From: Lysobacterales bacterium
GTDB lineage: Bacteria; Pseudomonadota; Gammaproteobacteria; Xanthomonadales; Ahniellaceae
Length of the DNA: 64,000 nucleotides
Assembly: GCA_016721845.1 (NCBI GenBank)
Contig: JADKHK010000013.1
Span: 1,408,501 to 1,472,500 of the forward strand
Direction of reading: 5' to 3'
Below the pieces are notes generated by a model. That model was not told the origin of the DNA, made no database searches, and saw only the letters and a list, made by a program, of their open reading frames with translations. This document shows positions 34,647 to 42,406 of this stretch, piece by piece; within the stretch, counting starts at the first letter, position 1; the number at the start of each line of letters is the position of its first letter. The position numbers and the translations under genes were made by a program.

Positions 34647-34675
34647 TTTATACCAGTCCAATTCTGGTCACGCAA
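34647..34675 (-). promoter_or_regulatory. Sigma-70-type promoter for hupB with an internal inverted repeat
   Basis: On the minus strand TTGCGT and TATAAA are separated by 17 bases. The spacer holds the inverted repeat ACCAG-7 bases-CTGGT, which could be an operator. It lies between the lon stop and hupB and would give a leader of roughly 135 bases. Confidence 0.65.
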
Positions 34676-34704
34676 CAAAATAGCGAGGAAAAATGCGCGT
34701 TCCG

Positions 34705-37188
34705 TCAGTGTTTCAAGGGCGCGCCATCACTCTTGACCTCACCTTCGATCTTGGCCGCTGGCACGACTTCCGCCGTCGCTGTGACGACGTCCGCAGTCTG
34801 CTTCTGCACCGCCACGAGCGGTCGCTCAAGAGCGATGTCCAGCACTTCATCAATCCAGCGCACCGGACGAATCTCGATGGCTTCGGTGATGTTCTTCGGT
34901 ATGTCGACGAGATCCTTTCGATTGTCCTCGGGAATGATGACCGTCTTGATGCCACCACGATGTGCAGCCAGCAACTTCTCCTTCAACCCGCCGATCGGCA
35001 GCACGCGTCCGCGCAACGTGATCTCCCCGGTCATCGCGAGATCGGAACGCACCGGCACCTTGGTCAGCGCAGAGACCAGCGCCGTGCACATGGCAATGCC
35101 TGCACTCGGGCCGTCCTTCGGTGTCGCGCCCTCTGGAACATGAATGTGAATGTCGGACTTCTGGTGGAACTCGGCGTCGATGCCGAAACGATCGGCACGC
35201 GCGCGCACGACCGACAGCGCTGCCTGGATCGACTCCTGCATCACGTCGCCCAGCTGTCCGGTGTGGATCAACTTGCCCTTGCCTGCCACGGTGGTGGCTT
35301 CGATGCTGAGCAGATCTCCACCGACTTGCGTCCACGCTAGTCCGGTGACCAGTCCGACTTCATTCTGCTGTTCGGCGCGACCAAAATCGAAGCGCCGCAC
35401 ACCGAGATACTTCTCGACCTGCGACGCGCCGACATCGATCATCGTCGACTTGGCCTTGCCGCGCTTTCCCCCGGCCGGATTTTTTTCTCCCGCGAGGAGG
35501 ATCTCCTTGACCACCTTGCGGCAGATCTTGGCGATCTCGCGATCGAGATTGCGAACGCCGGACTCGCGCGTGTAGTAACGCACGATGTCGCGCAACGCTT
35601 CGTCGCGGATGTGCAGTTCGCTGGCCTGCAGTCCTGCCGCCTTCATTTCCTTGGTCACCAGATAGCGCGAAGCGATGCTGATCTTCTCTTCCTCGGTATA
35701 GCCGGGAATGCGAATGATCTCCATGCGGTCGAGCAAGGCCGGTGGGATGTTGAGGCTGTTCGCAGTGGCGATGAACATCACTTCGGACAAGTCGAAATCG
35801 ACTTCGAGATAGTGATCGTTGAAGGTGTGGTTCTGTTCCGGATCGAGCACTTCCAGCAAGGCCGATGAAGGATCGCCACGGAAGTCCGTCGACATCTTGT
35901 CGATCTCGTCGAGCATGACCAATGGATTGCGCACGCCGACCTTGGACAGGTTCTGGATCACGCGTCCCGGCATCGATCCGATGTAGGTGCGGCGATGTCC
36001 GCGGATCTCGGCTTCGTCGCGCACGCCGCCAAGCGCCATGCGCACGAACTTGCGATTCGTGGCCTTGGCGATCGATTGACCGAGCGAGGTCTTGCCCACG
36101 CCAGGGGGGCCGACCAGACACAGGATGGGGCCCTTCAGTTTCTTGACACGCTGCTGGACGGCAAGATATTCGAGGATGCGTTCCTTCACCTTTTCCAGAC
36201 CGTAGTGATCGGTGTCGAGCACGTGCTCGGCCTGCTTCAGTTCCCGGCGCACCTTGGTGCGCTTCTTCCATGGCGCACCGATCAGCCAGTCGAGATAGTT
36301 GCGCACGACCGTGGCTTCCGCCGACATCGGCGACATCTGCTTGAGCTTGTTGAGTTCGTTTCGCGCCTTTGTCGCAACGACCTTCGGCATGCCTGCGGTC
36401 GCGATCTTCTTCGCGAGCTCCTCGAGTTCGTTCGGCGCAGCCTCGTCCAGATCGCCCAATTCCTTCTGGATCGCCTTCATCTGCTCGTTGAGGTAGTACT
36501 CGCGCTGACTCTTCTCCATCTGCGACTTGACGCGGCCACGGATGCGCTTCTCCATTTGCTGCATGTCGATCTCGCCAGTGACGAAACCGATCAGCAACTC
36601 CAGCCGCGCGAAGACGTCGATCGCTTCGAGCACGCGTTGCTTGTCCTGAAGCCGGATCGACAGATGGGCGGCGATGGTGTCGGCAAGGCGACCGGCATCG
36701 TCAAGCCCAGCCAGCGTCGTCATCAATTCCGGCGGCACCTTGCGATTGATCTTGATGAACTGCTCGAACATCGACAACAGCGACTTCGACGCAGCCTCGA
36801 TCTCGCGTTCGTCGCGCTGCGTCGCCAGATCGATCTCTCCGACCGACGCAGTGACGAAACTGCCGGTGTCGACGATCTCCGACACGCGCGCGCGCGCGCC
36901 GCCCTCGACCAACACCTTGATGGTGCCATCGGGAAGTTTCAGCAGTTGCAGCACCGTCGCCAGAGTGCCGATGTGATAAAGGTCGTCGGCACCCGGGTCA
37001 TCGGTGTCTGGACTTTTCTGCGCGAGCAGGACGATCTGCTTGTCGCCCTCCATCGCCGCGTCCAATGCACGAATGGACTTCTCTCGCCCGACAAAGAGCG
37101 GAATCACCATGCTCGGGTAAACAACGACATCACGCAGCGGCAAGACCGGCACGTTGGCTTCGTTCGTGGATATGGACTTGAGCGTCAT
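34705..37188 (-). CDS. lon: ATP-dependent protease Lon
   Basis: An 827-residue soluble AAA+ protease. The N-terminal substrate-recognition domain (VPVLPLRDVVVYPSMVIPLFVGR) is followed by a coiled-coil region, the AAA+ core with Walker A GPPGVGKTS, and the C-terminal Ser-Lys protease with catalytic Ser in PKDGPSAGIAM. A GGAGA site precedes the ATG; the in-frame extension above it is unsupported. Lon removes misfolded and regulatory proteins. It is downstream of clpX, separated by a 107-base gap with a strong inverted repeat. Confidence 0.98.
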   Translation of the reverse strand: MTLKSISTNEANVPVLPLRDVVVYPSMVIPLFVGREKSIRALDAAMEGDKQIVLLAQKSPDTDDPGADDLYHIGTLATVLQLLKLPDGTIKVLVEGGARARVSEIVDTGSFVTASVGEIDLATQRDEREIEAASKSLLSMFEQFIKINRKVPPELMTTLAGLDDAGRLADTIAAHLSIRLQDKQRVLEAIDVFARLELLIGFVTGEIDMQQMEKRIRGRVKSQMEKSQREYYLNEQMKAIQKELGDLDEAAPNELEELAKKIATAGMPKVVATKARNELNKLKQMSPMSAEATVVRNYLDWLIGAPWKKRTKVRRELKQAEHVLDTDHYGLEKVKERILEYLAVQQRVKKLKGPILCLVGPPGVGKTSLGQSIAKATNRKFVRMALGGVRDEAEIRGHRRTYIGSMPGRVIQNLSKVGVRNPLVMLDEIDKMSTDFRGDPSSALLEVLDPEQNHTFNDHYLEVDFDLSEVMFIATANSLNIPPALLDRMEIIRIPGYTEEEKISIASRYLVTKEMKAAGLQASELHIRDEALRDIVRYYTRESGVRNLDREIAKICRKVVKEILLAGEKNPAGGKRGKAKSTMIDVGASQVEKYLGVRRFDFGRAEQQNEVGLVTGLAWTQVGGDLLSIEATTVAGKGKLIHTGQLGDVMQESIQAALSVVRARADRFGIDAEFHQKSDIHIHVPEGATPKDGPSAGIAMCTALVSALTKVPVRSDLAMTGEITLRGRVLPIGGLKEKLLAAHRGGIKTVIIPEDNRKDLVDIPKNITEAIEIRPVRWIDEVLDIALERPLVAVQKQTADVVTATAEVVPAAKIEGEVKSDGAPLKH

Positions 37189-37209
37189 GCGTCTCTCCGG
37201 ATCAGGAGT

Positions 37210-37230
37210 GCAAGCGCACCTTGCGCTTGC
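37210..37230 (-). other. Perfect eight-base-pair inverted repeat in the clpX-lon gap
   Basis: GCAAGCGC and GCGCTTGC pair around a 5-base loop, about 20-40 bases before the lon ATG. It has no T-run, so it is either a leader hairpin in the lon mRNA or an operator. A TTGACG at about 37252-37257 on the minus strand could be a -35 element, but a good -10 is not clear. Confidence 0.45.
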
Positions 37231-37295
37231 CGTCATGTTGCGTCAAGTGAGGCCGGCCGTGTCGAATGCAAGCGGGCCGGCAAGACTGGGAGCCG

Positions 37296-38579
37296 TCAGT
37301 CTCCGGAAGCAGCACGCACCGCAGGTTGCGGGATGCTGCTGTAGATCAGGTAAGGCTCGGCCGAACCATTGATCACACCTTCATCGACCACGACCTTGCT
37401 GACATTCTCCAGGGACGGAAGGTCATACATGGTTTCCAGCAGTACCTGCTCGATGATCGTGCGCAGGCCGCGCGCGCCAGTGCGGCGCTTGAGCGCCTTC
37501 CGGGCAACGGCACGCAGGGCGTCTTCGCGGAACTCGAGCTCGACACCTTCCATCTCGAACAGTTTCCGGAACTGCTTCGCGATCGCGTTCTTGGGCTCGC
37601 TGAGGATCTTGATCAAGGCATCCTCGTCCAATTCATCCAGCGTTGCGACAACCGGCAAGCGACCGACAAACTCCGGAATCAATCCGAACTTGATCAGGTC
37701 TTCAGGCTCGATGGTCTTCAGCACGTCGCCCACGCTGACACGCTTGTCCTTGCTGCGAATCTCGGCGGAAAAGCCGATCCCGGTCGATTCCGAACGCGAC
37801 TGGATGATCTTTTCCAGACCGGCAAATGCGCCACCGCAAATGAAAAGAATATTGCGCGTGTCGACCTGCAGGAATTCCTGTTGCGGATGCTTGCGGCCAC
37901 CCTGCGGCGGAACCGAGGCAATCGTGCCTTCGATCAGCTTCAACAGTGCTTGCTGCACACCTTCACCGGACACGTCGCGAGTGATCGACGGGTTCTCGGA
38001 CTTGCGTGAAATCTTGTCGATTTCGTCGATGTAGACGATCCCGGTCTGCGCCTTCTCAACGTCGTAATCGCACTTCTGGAGCAGCTTCTGGATGATGTTC
38101 TCGACGTCCTCGCCGACATAACCGGCTTCGGTCAGCGTCGTCGCGTCGGCAATCGTGAACGGAACATTGAGCAGACGTGCCAGCGTTTCCGCGAGCAGGG
38201 TCTTGCCGGAACCGGTCGGACCGACCAGCAGGATGTTGCTCTTCGACAATTCGATGTCGTCGCTGCGCTGACGCGATTCGAGGCGCTTGTAGTGGTTGTA
38301 GACGGCGACGGCAAGCACCTTCTTGGCGCGCGACTGGCCAACCACATACTGGTCCAACGTATCGAGGATCTCGCGCGGCTTCGGCAGGTGGCTGCGCGCC
38401 GTCGCCGCCTTCTCTTCCAGTTCTTCGCGGATGATGTCGTTGCAGAGTTCGACGCATTCGTCGCAGATGAACACCGACGGACCGGCAATCAGCTTGCGCA
38501 CTTCATGCTGGCTCTTGCCGCAGAAGGAGCAATAGAGAACCTTGGTGGATTCGCCGCGGGTGCTTCGATCGTCGCTCAT
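37296..38579 (-). CDS. clpX: ClpXP protease ATP-binding subunit ClpX
   Basis: A 427-residue AAA+ unfoldase. The N-terminal zinc-binding domain has the four cysteines in LYCSFCGKSQ and FICDECVELC, followed by Walker A GPTGSGKTLL, Walker B VYIDEIDKI and the pore loop GYVGED. The IGF-type ClpP-docking loop appears as the ESTGIGFSAE stretch. It delivers ssrA-tagged and other substrates to ClpP, encoded 113 bases upstream. Confidence 0.98.
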   Translation of the reverse strand: MSDDRSTRGESTKVLYCSFCGKSQHEVRKLIAGPSVFICDECVELCNDIIREELEEKAATARSHLPKPREILDTLDQYVVGQSRAKKVLAVAVYNHYKRLESRQRSDDIELSKSNILLVGPTGSGKTLLAETLARLLNVPFTIADATTLTEAGYVGEDVENIIQKLLQKCDYDVEKAQTGIVYIDEIDKISRKSENPSITRDVSGEGVQQALLKLIEGTIASVPPQGGRKHPQQEFLQVDTRNILFICGGAFAGLEKIIQSRSESTGIGFSAEIRSKDKRVSVGDVLKTIEPEDLIKFGLIPEFVGRLPVVATLDELDEDALIKILSEPKNAIAKQFRKLFEMEGVELEFREDALRAVARKALKRRTGARGLRTIIEQVLLETMYDLPSLENVSKVVVDEGVINGSAEPYLIYSSIPQPAVRAASGD

Positions 38580-38692
38580 CTTGCGTGTGGTTCCTGACTG
38601 CGTCTCGTGTTTCGGAGCGCAGAATAGCACAGCGCATCCTGTGCCCTGTCAGCACCGGATGCGATGATTCGTAAGGGAAATGGTGTCGAGAC

Positions 38693-39310
38693 TCAGCTCG
38701 CCTTGACGCTGTCGGTCGGGCGGCTCGCGAGGACCGAATCGACCAGGCCGTAGTCGCGGGCTTCGTCCGCACTCATGAAATAGTCGCGATCGACATCACG
38801 CTCGATCTGTTCCAGCGACCGACCGGTGTGCTCCGCCATCATCGCGTTCAACTTCGCCTTGATCGACAGGATCTCCTTGGCGTGGATCGCGATGTCGGAC
38901 GCTTGACCGGAGAAACCGGCCGAAGGCTGGTGAATCATCACGCGCGAATTCGGCAGGCAGAATCGCTTGCCCTTCGCGCCTGCCGAAAGCAGGAAGGCGC
39001 CCATGCTGGCCGCCTGACCAATGCAGATCGTGCTCACGTCCGACTTGATGAACTTCATCGTGTCGTAGATCGCCAAGCCGGCAGTCACCGAACCGCCTGG
39101 ACTGTTGATGTACAGGCTGATGTCCTTGTCCGGATTCTCGGATTCGAGGAACAGCATCTGCGCCACGATCACGTTGGCCATGTAGTCCTCGACCGGGCCG
39201 ACGCAGAAGATCACCCGCTCCTTCAGCAGGCGCGAGTAGATGTCATACGCACGCTCGCCGCGCGAGGTCTGTTCGACCACCATCGGTACCAGGTTCAATC
39301 CTGTGATCAC
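38693..39310 (-). CDS. clpP: ClpP protease proteolytic subunit
   Basis: A 205-residue serine protease. Catalytic Ser102 lies in GQAASMGAFLL and His127 in MIHQPSAGFSGQASD; the Asp is in the ERDVDRDYFMS segment. The start codon is GTG behind a strong AAGGAG site 7 bases away. It is flanked by tig upstream and clpX downstream, the standard order. Confidence 0.97.
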   Translation of the reverse strand: MITGLNLVPMVVEQTSRGERAYDIYSRLLKERVIFCVGPVEDYMANVIVAQMLFLESENPDKDISLYINSPGGSVTAGLAIYDTMKFIKSDVSTICIGQAASMGAFLLSAGAKGKRFCLPNSRVMIHQPSAGFSGQASDIAIHAKEILSIKAKLNAMMAEHTGRSLEQIERDVDRDYFMSADEARDYGLVDSVLASRPTDSVKAS

Positions 39311-39361
39311 GTCGATTCTCCTTCAGGTTGCCGGCAGTCGTGGGGGCGAGGCCGCGTCAAT

Positions 39362-40666
39362 TCAACGCGGCGCCTGCATCAGCTGTTGAAAACTCACGAA
39401 CTGCGGCGCAACCTTGGCATGTTCGAACACCCAGTCGACCACCTCGTCTTCCATCGCACGGATACGCAGGCCAGCCATCAGCTGCTGATCGCGCAGGTAC
39501 ATCTCGATGACCTTCTGCGGTTCTTCATAGGTCGAGGCAATCGTCGCGAGCATCTCCGAAACACGCTGTTGCGTCGGGCGGATCTGATTGCGGATCGACA
39601 GCTCTTCCAGCAGCACGCTGGCATGGACGCGATTGCGCGCCACCGTGCGCATCTGCTCGGTCGGTTCCTTCGGCGCTTCCGATTCGCGACCGTTGCGAGC
39701 TGCCGCTTCCTGGGTCTGCGCCAGCAATGCCTGTGTCTCTGCCTCGATGCGCGACTGCGGCAAGTCGAAGCCCTTGAAGTTGAACACCAGCGTATCGACC
39801 GCGTGAAGCTTGTTGCGGCCATTCAACGTCGTGCGCATTTCCCGTTCGAGGTTGGCGCGGACATCCTGACGGAACTTCTCCAGGCCGCCGGCGATGCCGA
39901 AACTCGCTGCAAATGCCTCGTCCACTTCCGGCAGGCTGGCTTCCTGCACACGCACGAGCTTGATCTGCACGTCGGCCGACTTTCCGGCCAGACCGGGATC
40001 GCGAAACTCGGCCGGGAAATTGATGCGCGCCTGCTTTTCGTCACCCGCCGACAGGCCGAGCATTGTGTCTTCAAATTCCTTGAACAGGGCACCGGAGCCG
40101 ATCACGGTCCCAGCGCGTTCAATTCCCGATGCGGGGAAGCGGTAATCGTTGGCCTGTGCCGAGAATTCGAACACGACCATGTCTGCGGCCTGCGCAGGGC
40201 GCTCCACCGGCGACCACTGGCGACGCTGCTGGCGCAGGGTCCCGATCATGCGCTCGACATCGGCATCCTCGACCTTCGATTCGAGACGGGTCAGCGCGAG
40301 GTTCGCGACATCGACTTCGCCAACTTCCGGCATGACGTCGAAAGTCGCCGTGTAAACCAGCTCTTCCTTTGGTGCGTCGTTGTCGCGGGCGATACGCGGC
40401 GACATCGCCGGTCGCAGCTTCTGCTGGGTGATCGCATCCTGGAACGAACCGCCGATCACGTCGCCGAGAATTTCCGAACGAACCTGCTCGCCGAAGCGCT
40501 TTTCGATCACGGTCGCCGGCACCTTGCCGGGCCGGAATCCCTTCAACCGAACGTTCTGGCCCAGTTCACGCATGCGATCGCGAACGCGTTCTTCGTAACG
40601 TGCTGCGGGAACGCGCACCGTCATCTTGCGCTCGAGCGTGCTGATCTGTTCGACCGAAACTTGCAT
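39362..40666 (-). CDS. tig: Trigger factor
   Basis: A 434-residue ribosome-associated chaperone. The ribosome-binding N domain has the signature GFRPGKVP, followed by the FKBP-type PPIase domain (about 160-240) and a helical C domain. It shields nascent chains at the tunnel exit. An AGGAG site precedes the ATG. tRNA-Leu is 45 bases upstream with no terminator between, so part of the tig mRNA may come from the tRNA operon. Confidence 0.97.
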   Translation of the reverse strand: MQVSVEQISTLERKMTVRVPAARYEERVRDRMRELGQNVRLKGFRPGKVPATVIEKRFGEQVRSEILGDVIGGSFQDAITQQKLRPAMSPRIARDNDAPKEELVYTATFDVMPEVGEVDVANLALTRLESKVEDADVERMIGTLRQQRRQWSPVERPAQAADMVVFEFSAQANDYRFPASGIERAGTVIGSGALFKEFEDTMLGLSAGDEKQARINFPAEFRDPGLAGKSADVQIKLVRVQEASLPEVDEAFAASFGIAGGLEKFRQDVRANLEREMRTTLNGRNKLHAVDTLVFNFKGFDLPQSRIEAETQALLAQTQEAAARNGRESEAPKEPTEQMRTVARNRVHASVLLEELSIRNQIRPTQQRVSEMLATIASTYEEPQKVIEMYLRDQQLMAGLRIRAMEDEVVDWVFEHAKVAPQFVSFQQLMQAPR

Positions 40667-40711
40667 GAAAACTCCTGAAAGCTGAACGTGGTTGTTTGCG
40701 CGCGGCGTCGC

Positions 40712-40796
40712 TGGTGCGAAAGGAGAGACTCGAACTCTCACGGGTTGCCCCGCTGGAACCTAAATCCAGTGCGTCTACCGATTCCGCCACTTTCGC
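40712..40796 (-). tRNA. tRNA-Leu (anticodon TAG)
   Basis: An 85-base class II tRNA with acceptor stem GCGAAAG/CTTTCGC, anticodon loop TTTAGGT, a short variable arm and an encoded ACCA end. It is the last of the Pro-Arg-His-Lys-Leu cluster, just upstream of tig. Confidence 0.96.
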
Positions 40797-40844
40797 ATGA
40801 AGACGCCGACCGCGGTGTGCTGAACCTGAGAGTGAGAGGAGAAG

Positions 40845-40919
40845 TGGTGGGCCGTCTAGGACTCGAACCTAGAACCTGCGGATTAAGAGTCCGTTGCTCT
40901 ACCATTGAGCTAACGGCCC
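40845..40919 (-). tRNA. tRNA-Lys (anticodon CTT)
   Basis: A 75-base cloverleaf with acceptor stem GGGCCGT/ACGGCCC, anticodon loop CTCTTAA and an encoded ACCA end. It reads AAG, the favoured lysine codon in this GC-rich genome. Confidence 0.96.
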
Positions 40920-40931
40920 ACACTGGAAAAC

Positions 40932-41009
40932 TGGGGTGGATAATGGGATTTGAACCCACGACCCTCGGAATCACAATCCGATGCTCTAACCAACTGAGCT
41001 ATATCCACC
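40932..41009 (-). tRNA. tRNA-His (anticodon GTG)
   Basis: A 78-base tRNA including the extra 5' G(-1) that pairs with C73, the histidine-specific identity feature. The acceptor is GGTGGATA/TATCCACC, the anticodon loop TTGTGAT, and CCA is encoded. Confidence 0.96.
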
Positions 41010-41031
41010 ATTGCAACAACAATTACTCCGG

Positions 41032-41108
41032 TGGCGCGCCCGACAGGACTCGAACCTGCAACCGCCGGCTTAGAAGGCCGGTGCTCTATCCGGTTGAGCT
41101 ACGGGCGC
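41032..41108 (-). tRNA. tRNA-Arg (anticodon TCT)
   Basis: A 77-base cloverleaf with acceptor stem GCGCCCG/CGGGCGC, anticodon loop CTTCTAA and an encoded GCCA end. It reads AGA and AGG, rare codons in a GC-rich genome. Confidence 0.96.
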
Positions 41109-41125
41109 CGAAACCTGGGACCGGT

Positions 41126-41202
41126 TGGTCGGGGTAGAGGGATTCGAACCCCCGACATCCTGCTCCCAAAGCAGGCGCGCTACCAGACTGCGCTATACCC
41201 CG
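41126..41202 (-). tRNA. tRNA-Pro (anticodon TGG)
   Basis: A 77-base cloverleaf with acceptor CGGGGTA/TACCCCG, anticodon loop TTTGGGA and an encoded ACCA end. It is the first gene of the Pro-Arg-His-Lys-Leu tRNA transcript, about 45 bases from its promoter. Confidence 0.96.
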
Positions 41203-41248
41203 CTGGTTCCAGTCACGTCGCATTCCAGACGATTTCCGAAGCCGCAGC

Positions 41249-41277
41249 ATGGTACGCATCACGCCCACCAACGTCAA
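41249..41277 (-). promoter_or_regulatory. Promoter of the Pro-Arg-His-Lys-Leu tRNA operon
   Basis: On the minus strand TTGACG and TACCAT are separated by 17 bases, followed by a GC-rich discriminator (GCTGCGG). It lies between the upstream hairpin at 41321-41352 and tRNA-Pro. Confidence 0.7.
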
Positions 41278-41320
41278 CGAAGTCCGACTGGAAAACATCC
41301 ACTCAACCGATATCGTTCAA

Positions 41321-41352
41321 ACGAAGCGGGGCGCTTTCGCGCCCCGCTTCGT
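41321..41352 (-). terminator. Strong hairpin after tRNA-Arg(ACG)
   Basis: A fourteen-base-pair GC-rich stem (ACGAAGCGGGGCGC and its complement) with a 4-base loop. On the minus strand it is followed by TTTG only, so the T-run is short. It lies 12 bases downstream of tRNA-Arg(ACG) and should end that transcript before the next promoter. Confidence 0.7.
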
Positions 41353-41363
41353 CTCAACCATAT

Positions 41364-41440
41364 TGGCGCGCCCGGAGAGATTCGAACTCCCGACCACCAA
41401 GTTCGTAGCCTGGTACTCTATCCAACTGAGCTACGGGCGC
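41364..41440 (-). tRNA. tRNA-Arg (anticodon ACG)
   Basis: A 77-base cloverleaf with acceptor GCGCCCG/CGGGCGC, anticodon loop CTACGAA and an encoded GCCA end. The wobble A is normally edited to inosine by TadA, giving CGU, CGC and CGA reading. The csrA-tRNA-Ser-tRNA-Arg(ACG) order is the same as csrA-serV-argV in E. coli. Confidence 0.96.
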
Positions 41441-41454
41441 AAGCAAGGAGCGGA

Positions 41455-41483
41455 ATTATGGATGGCTCCAGCGAACTCGTCAA
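41455..41483 (-). promoter_or_regulatory. Promoter of tRNA-Arg(ACG)
   Basis: On the minus strand TTGACG and CATAAT are separated by 17 bases, about 15 bases before the mature tRNA 5' end. It is among the best sigma-70 matches in the window. Confidence 0.75.
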
Positions 41484-41528
41484 CACTCCGCGCGAATATT
41501 TTTCGCACGATGTCGTCACCAGTCACAC

Positions 41529-41555
41529 ATAAAACAAATGGCCCACATGGGGCCA
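41529..41555 (-). terminator. Rho-independent terminator after tRNA-Ser(GCT)
   Basis: On the minus strand TGGCCCC pairs with the TGGGCCA side of the hairpin, then TTTGTTTTAT follows, 9 bases after the tRNA-Ser 3' end. It separates the csrA-tRNA-Ser transcript from tRNA-Arg. Confidence 0.8.
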
Positions 41556-41564
41556 CTGCATGAC

Positions 41565-41657
41565 TGGCGGAGAGAGAGGGATTCGAACCCTCGATAAGGC
41601 TTTTGACCCTATACTCCCTTAGCAGGGGAGCCCCTTCGGCCTCTCGGGCATCTCTCC
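41565..41657 (-). tRNA. tRNA-Ser (anticodon GCT)
   Basis: A 93-base class II tRNA with acceptor GGAGAGA/TCTCTCC, anticodon loop CTGCTAA, a long variable arm and an encoded GCCA end. It starts 5 bases after the csrA stop codon, so it must be cut from the csrA transcript. Confidence 0.96.
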
Positions 41658-41662
41658 GGGAA

Positions 41663-41881
41663 TCAATCGTCTTGTGGCACTGCGCCTGCGTCAGTCGGCG
41701 CATCCTTGTGCCCTTCCTGCTCGCGACGAATGCGCTGGTAAATCTCCTCGCGATGCACTGCGAGATCTTTCGGGGCATTGATGCCGATCCGTACCTGGTT
41801 GCCTTTCACGCCGAGAACGGTGACCGTGACCTGGTCTCCGATCATCAGCGTCTCACCAACACGACGCGTCAGAATCAACAT
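41663..41881 (-). CDS. csrA: Carbon storage regulator CsrA/RsmA
   Basis: A 72-residue RNA-binding dimer: MLILTRRVGETLMIGDQVTVTVLGVKGNQVRIGI then APKDLAVHREEIYQRI, with the conserved Arg44-type residue in the VHREE segment. The C-terminal tail (HKDAPTDAGAVPQDD) is acidic and variable. CsrA binds GGA motifs near ribosome sites and alters mRNA translation. Its own leader carries GGA in the GGGGGGAGA ribosome site and another at GATGGACTG, compatible with autoregulation, which I infer. Confidence 0.97.
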   Translation of the reverse strand: MLILTRRVGETLMIGDQVTVTVLGVKGNQVRIGINAPKDLAVHREEIYQRIRREQEGHKDAPTDAGAVPQDD

Positions 41882-41964
41882 GTCTATCTCCCCCCGGTGC
41901 AGACAGAACCGCCGCCTGACCGTGCAGTCCATCGCGAACATCGGCCATTGCCGCCTCGCGATGG

Positions 41965-41993
41965 ATACTACAGACCACATATCCCATCCGCAA
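41965..41993 (-). promoter_or_regulatory. Sigma-70-type promoter for csrA
   Basis: On the minus strand TTGCGG and TAGTAT are separated by 17 bases, giving a csrA leader of about 75 bases. The -35 region overlaps the T-run of the upstream tRNA-Glu terminator. Confidence 0.65.
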
Positions 41994-42021
41994 CGAAAAC
42001 GAAGGCCGCCCAAAGGCGGCC
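41991..42021 (-). terminator. Rho-independent terminator after tRNA-Glu
   Basis: On the minus strand GGCCGCC pairs with GGCGGCC around a short TTTG loop and is followed by TTCGTTTTCGTT. It begins 7 bases after the tRNA-Glu 3' end and ends the Ala-Glu tRNA transcript. Confidence 0.75.
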
Positions 42022-42028
42022 TCGGAAG

Positions 42029-42104
42029 TGGCGTCCCCAAGGGGATTCGAACCCCTGTTACAGCCGTGAAAGGGCCGTGTCCTAGGCCTCTAGACGATGG
42101 GGAC
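42029..42104 (-). tRNA. tRNA-Glu (anticodon TTC)
   Basis: A 76-base cloverleaf with acceptor GTCCCCA/TGGGGAC, anticodon loop CTTTCAC and an encoded GCCA end. It lies 13 bases downstream of tRNA-Ala, sharing its promoter. Confidence 0.96.
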
Positions 42105-42117
42105 TTGCATTCCTTCG

Positions 42118-42193
42118 TGGTGGAGCCAGCCGGAGTCGAACCGGCGGCCTCTACAATGCCATTGTAGCGCTCTACCAGCTGAGCTATGGCCCC
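42118..42193 (-). tRNA. tRNA-Ala (anticodon GGC)
   Basis: A 76-base cloverleaf with acceptor GGGGCCA/TGGCTCC (one G-U pair at position 3), anticodon loop ATGGCAT and an encoded ACCA end. It reads GCC and GCU, and GCC is a dominant alanine codon here. Confidence 0.96.
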
Positions 42194-42208
42194 CGCGAAA
42201 GGGCGCGC

Positions 42209-42236
42209 ATAATAACAGTTGATGCCCCGCCGTCAA
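42209..42236 (-). promoter_or_regulatory. Promoter of the tRNA-Ala/tRNA-Glu operon
   Basis: On the minus strand TTGACG and TATTAT are separated by 16 bases, followed by GCGCGCCC, a GC-rich discriminator typical of stringent control. It lies in the 213-base gap between tRNA-Ala and fadD; I find no convincing plus-strand promoter for fadD in that gap. Confidence 0.78.
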
Positions 42237-42406
42237 CAGCTGCGGAAGAAATATTTCGGCATTGCACCCTTGCGGTTGCACCTTGCAACTTCATCGCCGA
42301 CGCAATGTGTTTGCTTGCCCGGATATGACCCCTGTGCTGCAATCCGGACGAATGCCTGCGAGCTGGTGCTTGCGGCCCTGGAATGCGGTAAACGGGAGAA
42401 ACACGC

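Noticed and set aside
37210..37230. CIRCE operator (HrcA site) upstream of lon
   Set aside because: The arms GCAAGCGC/GCGCTTGC with a 5-base loop do not match the TTAGCACTC-9-GAGTGCTAA pattern.
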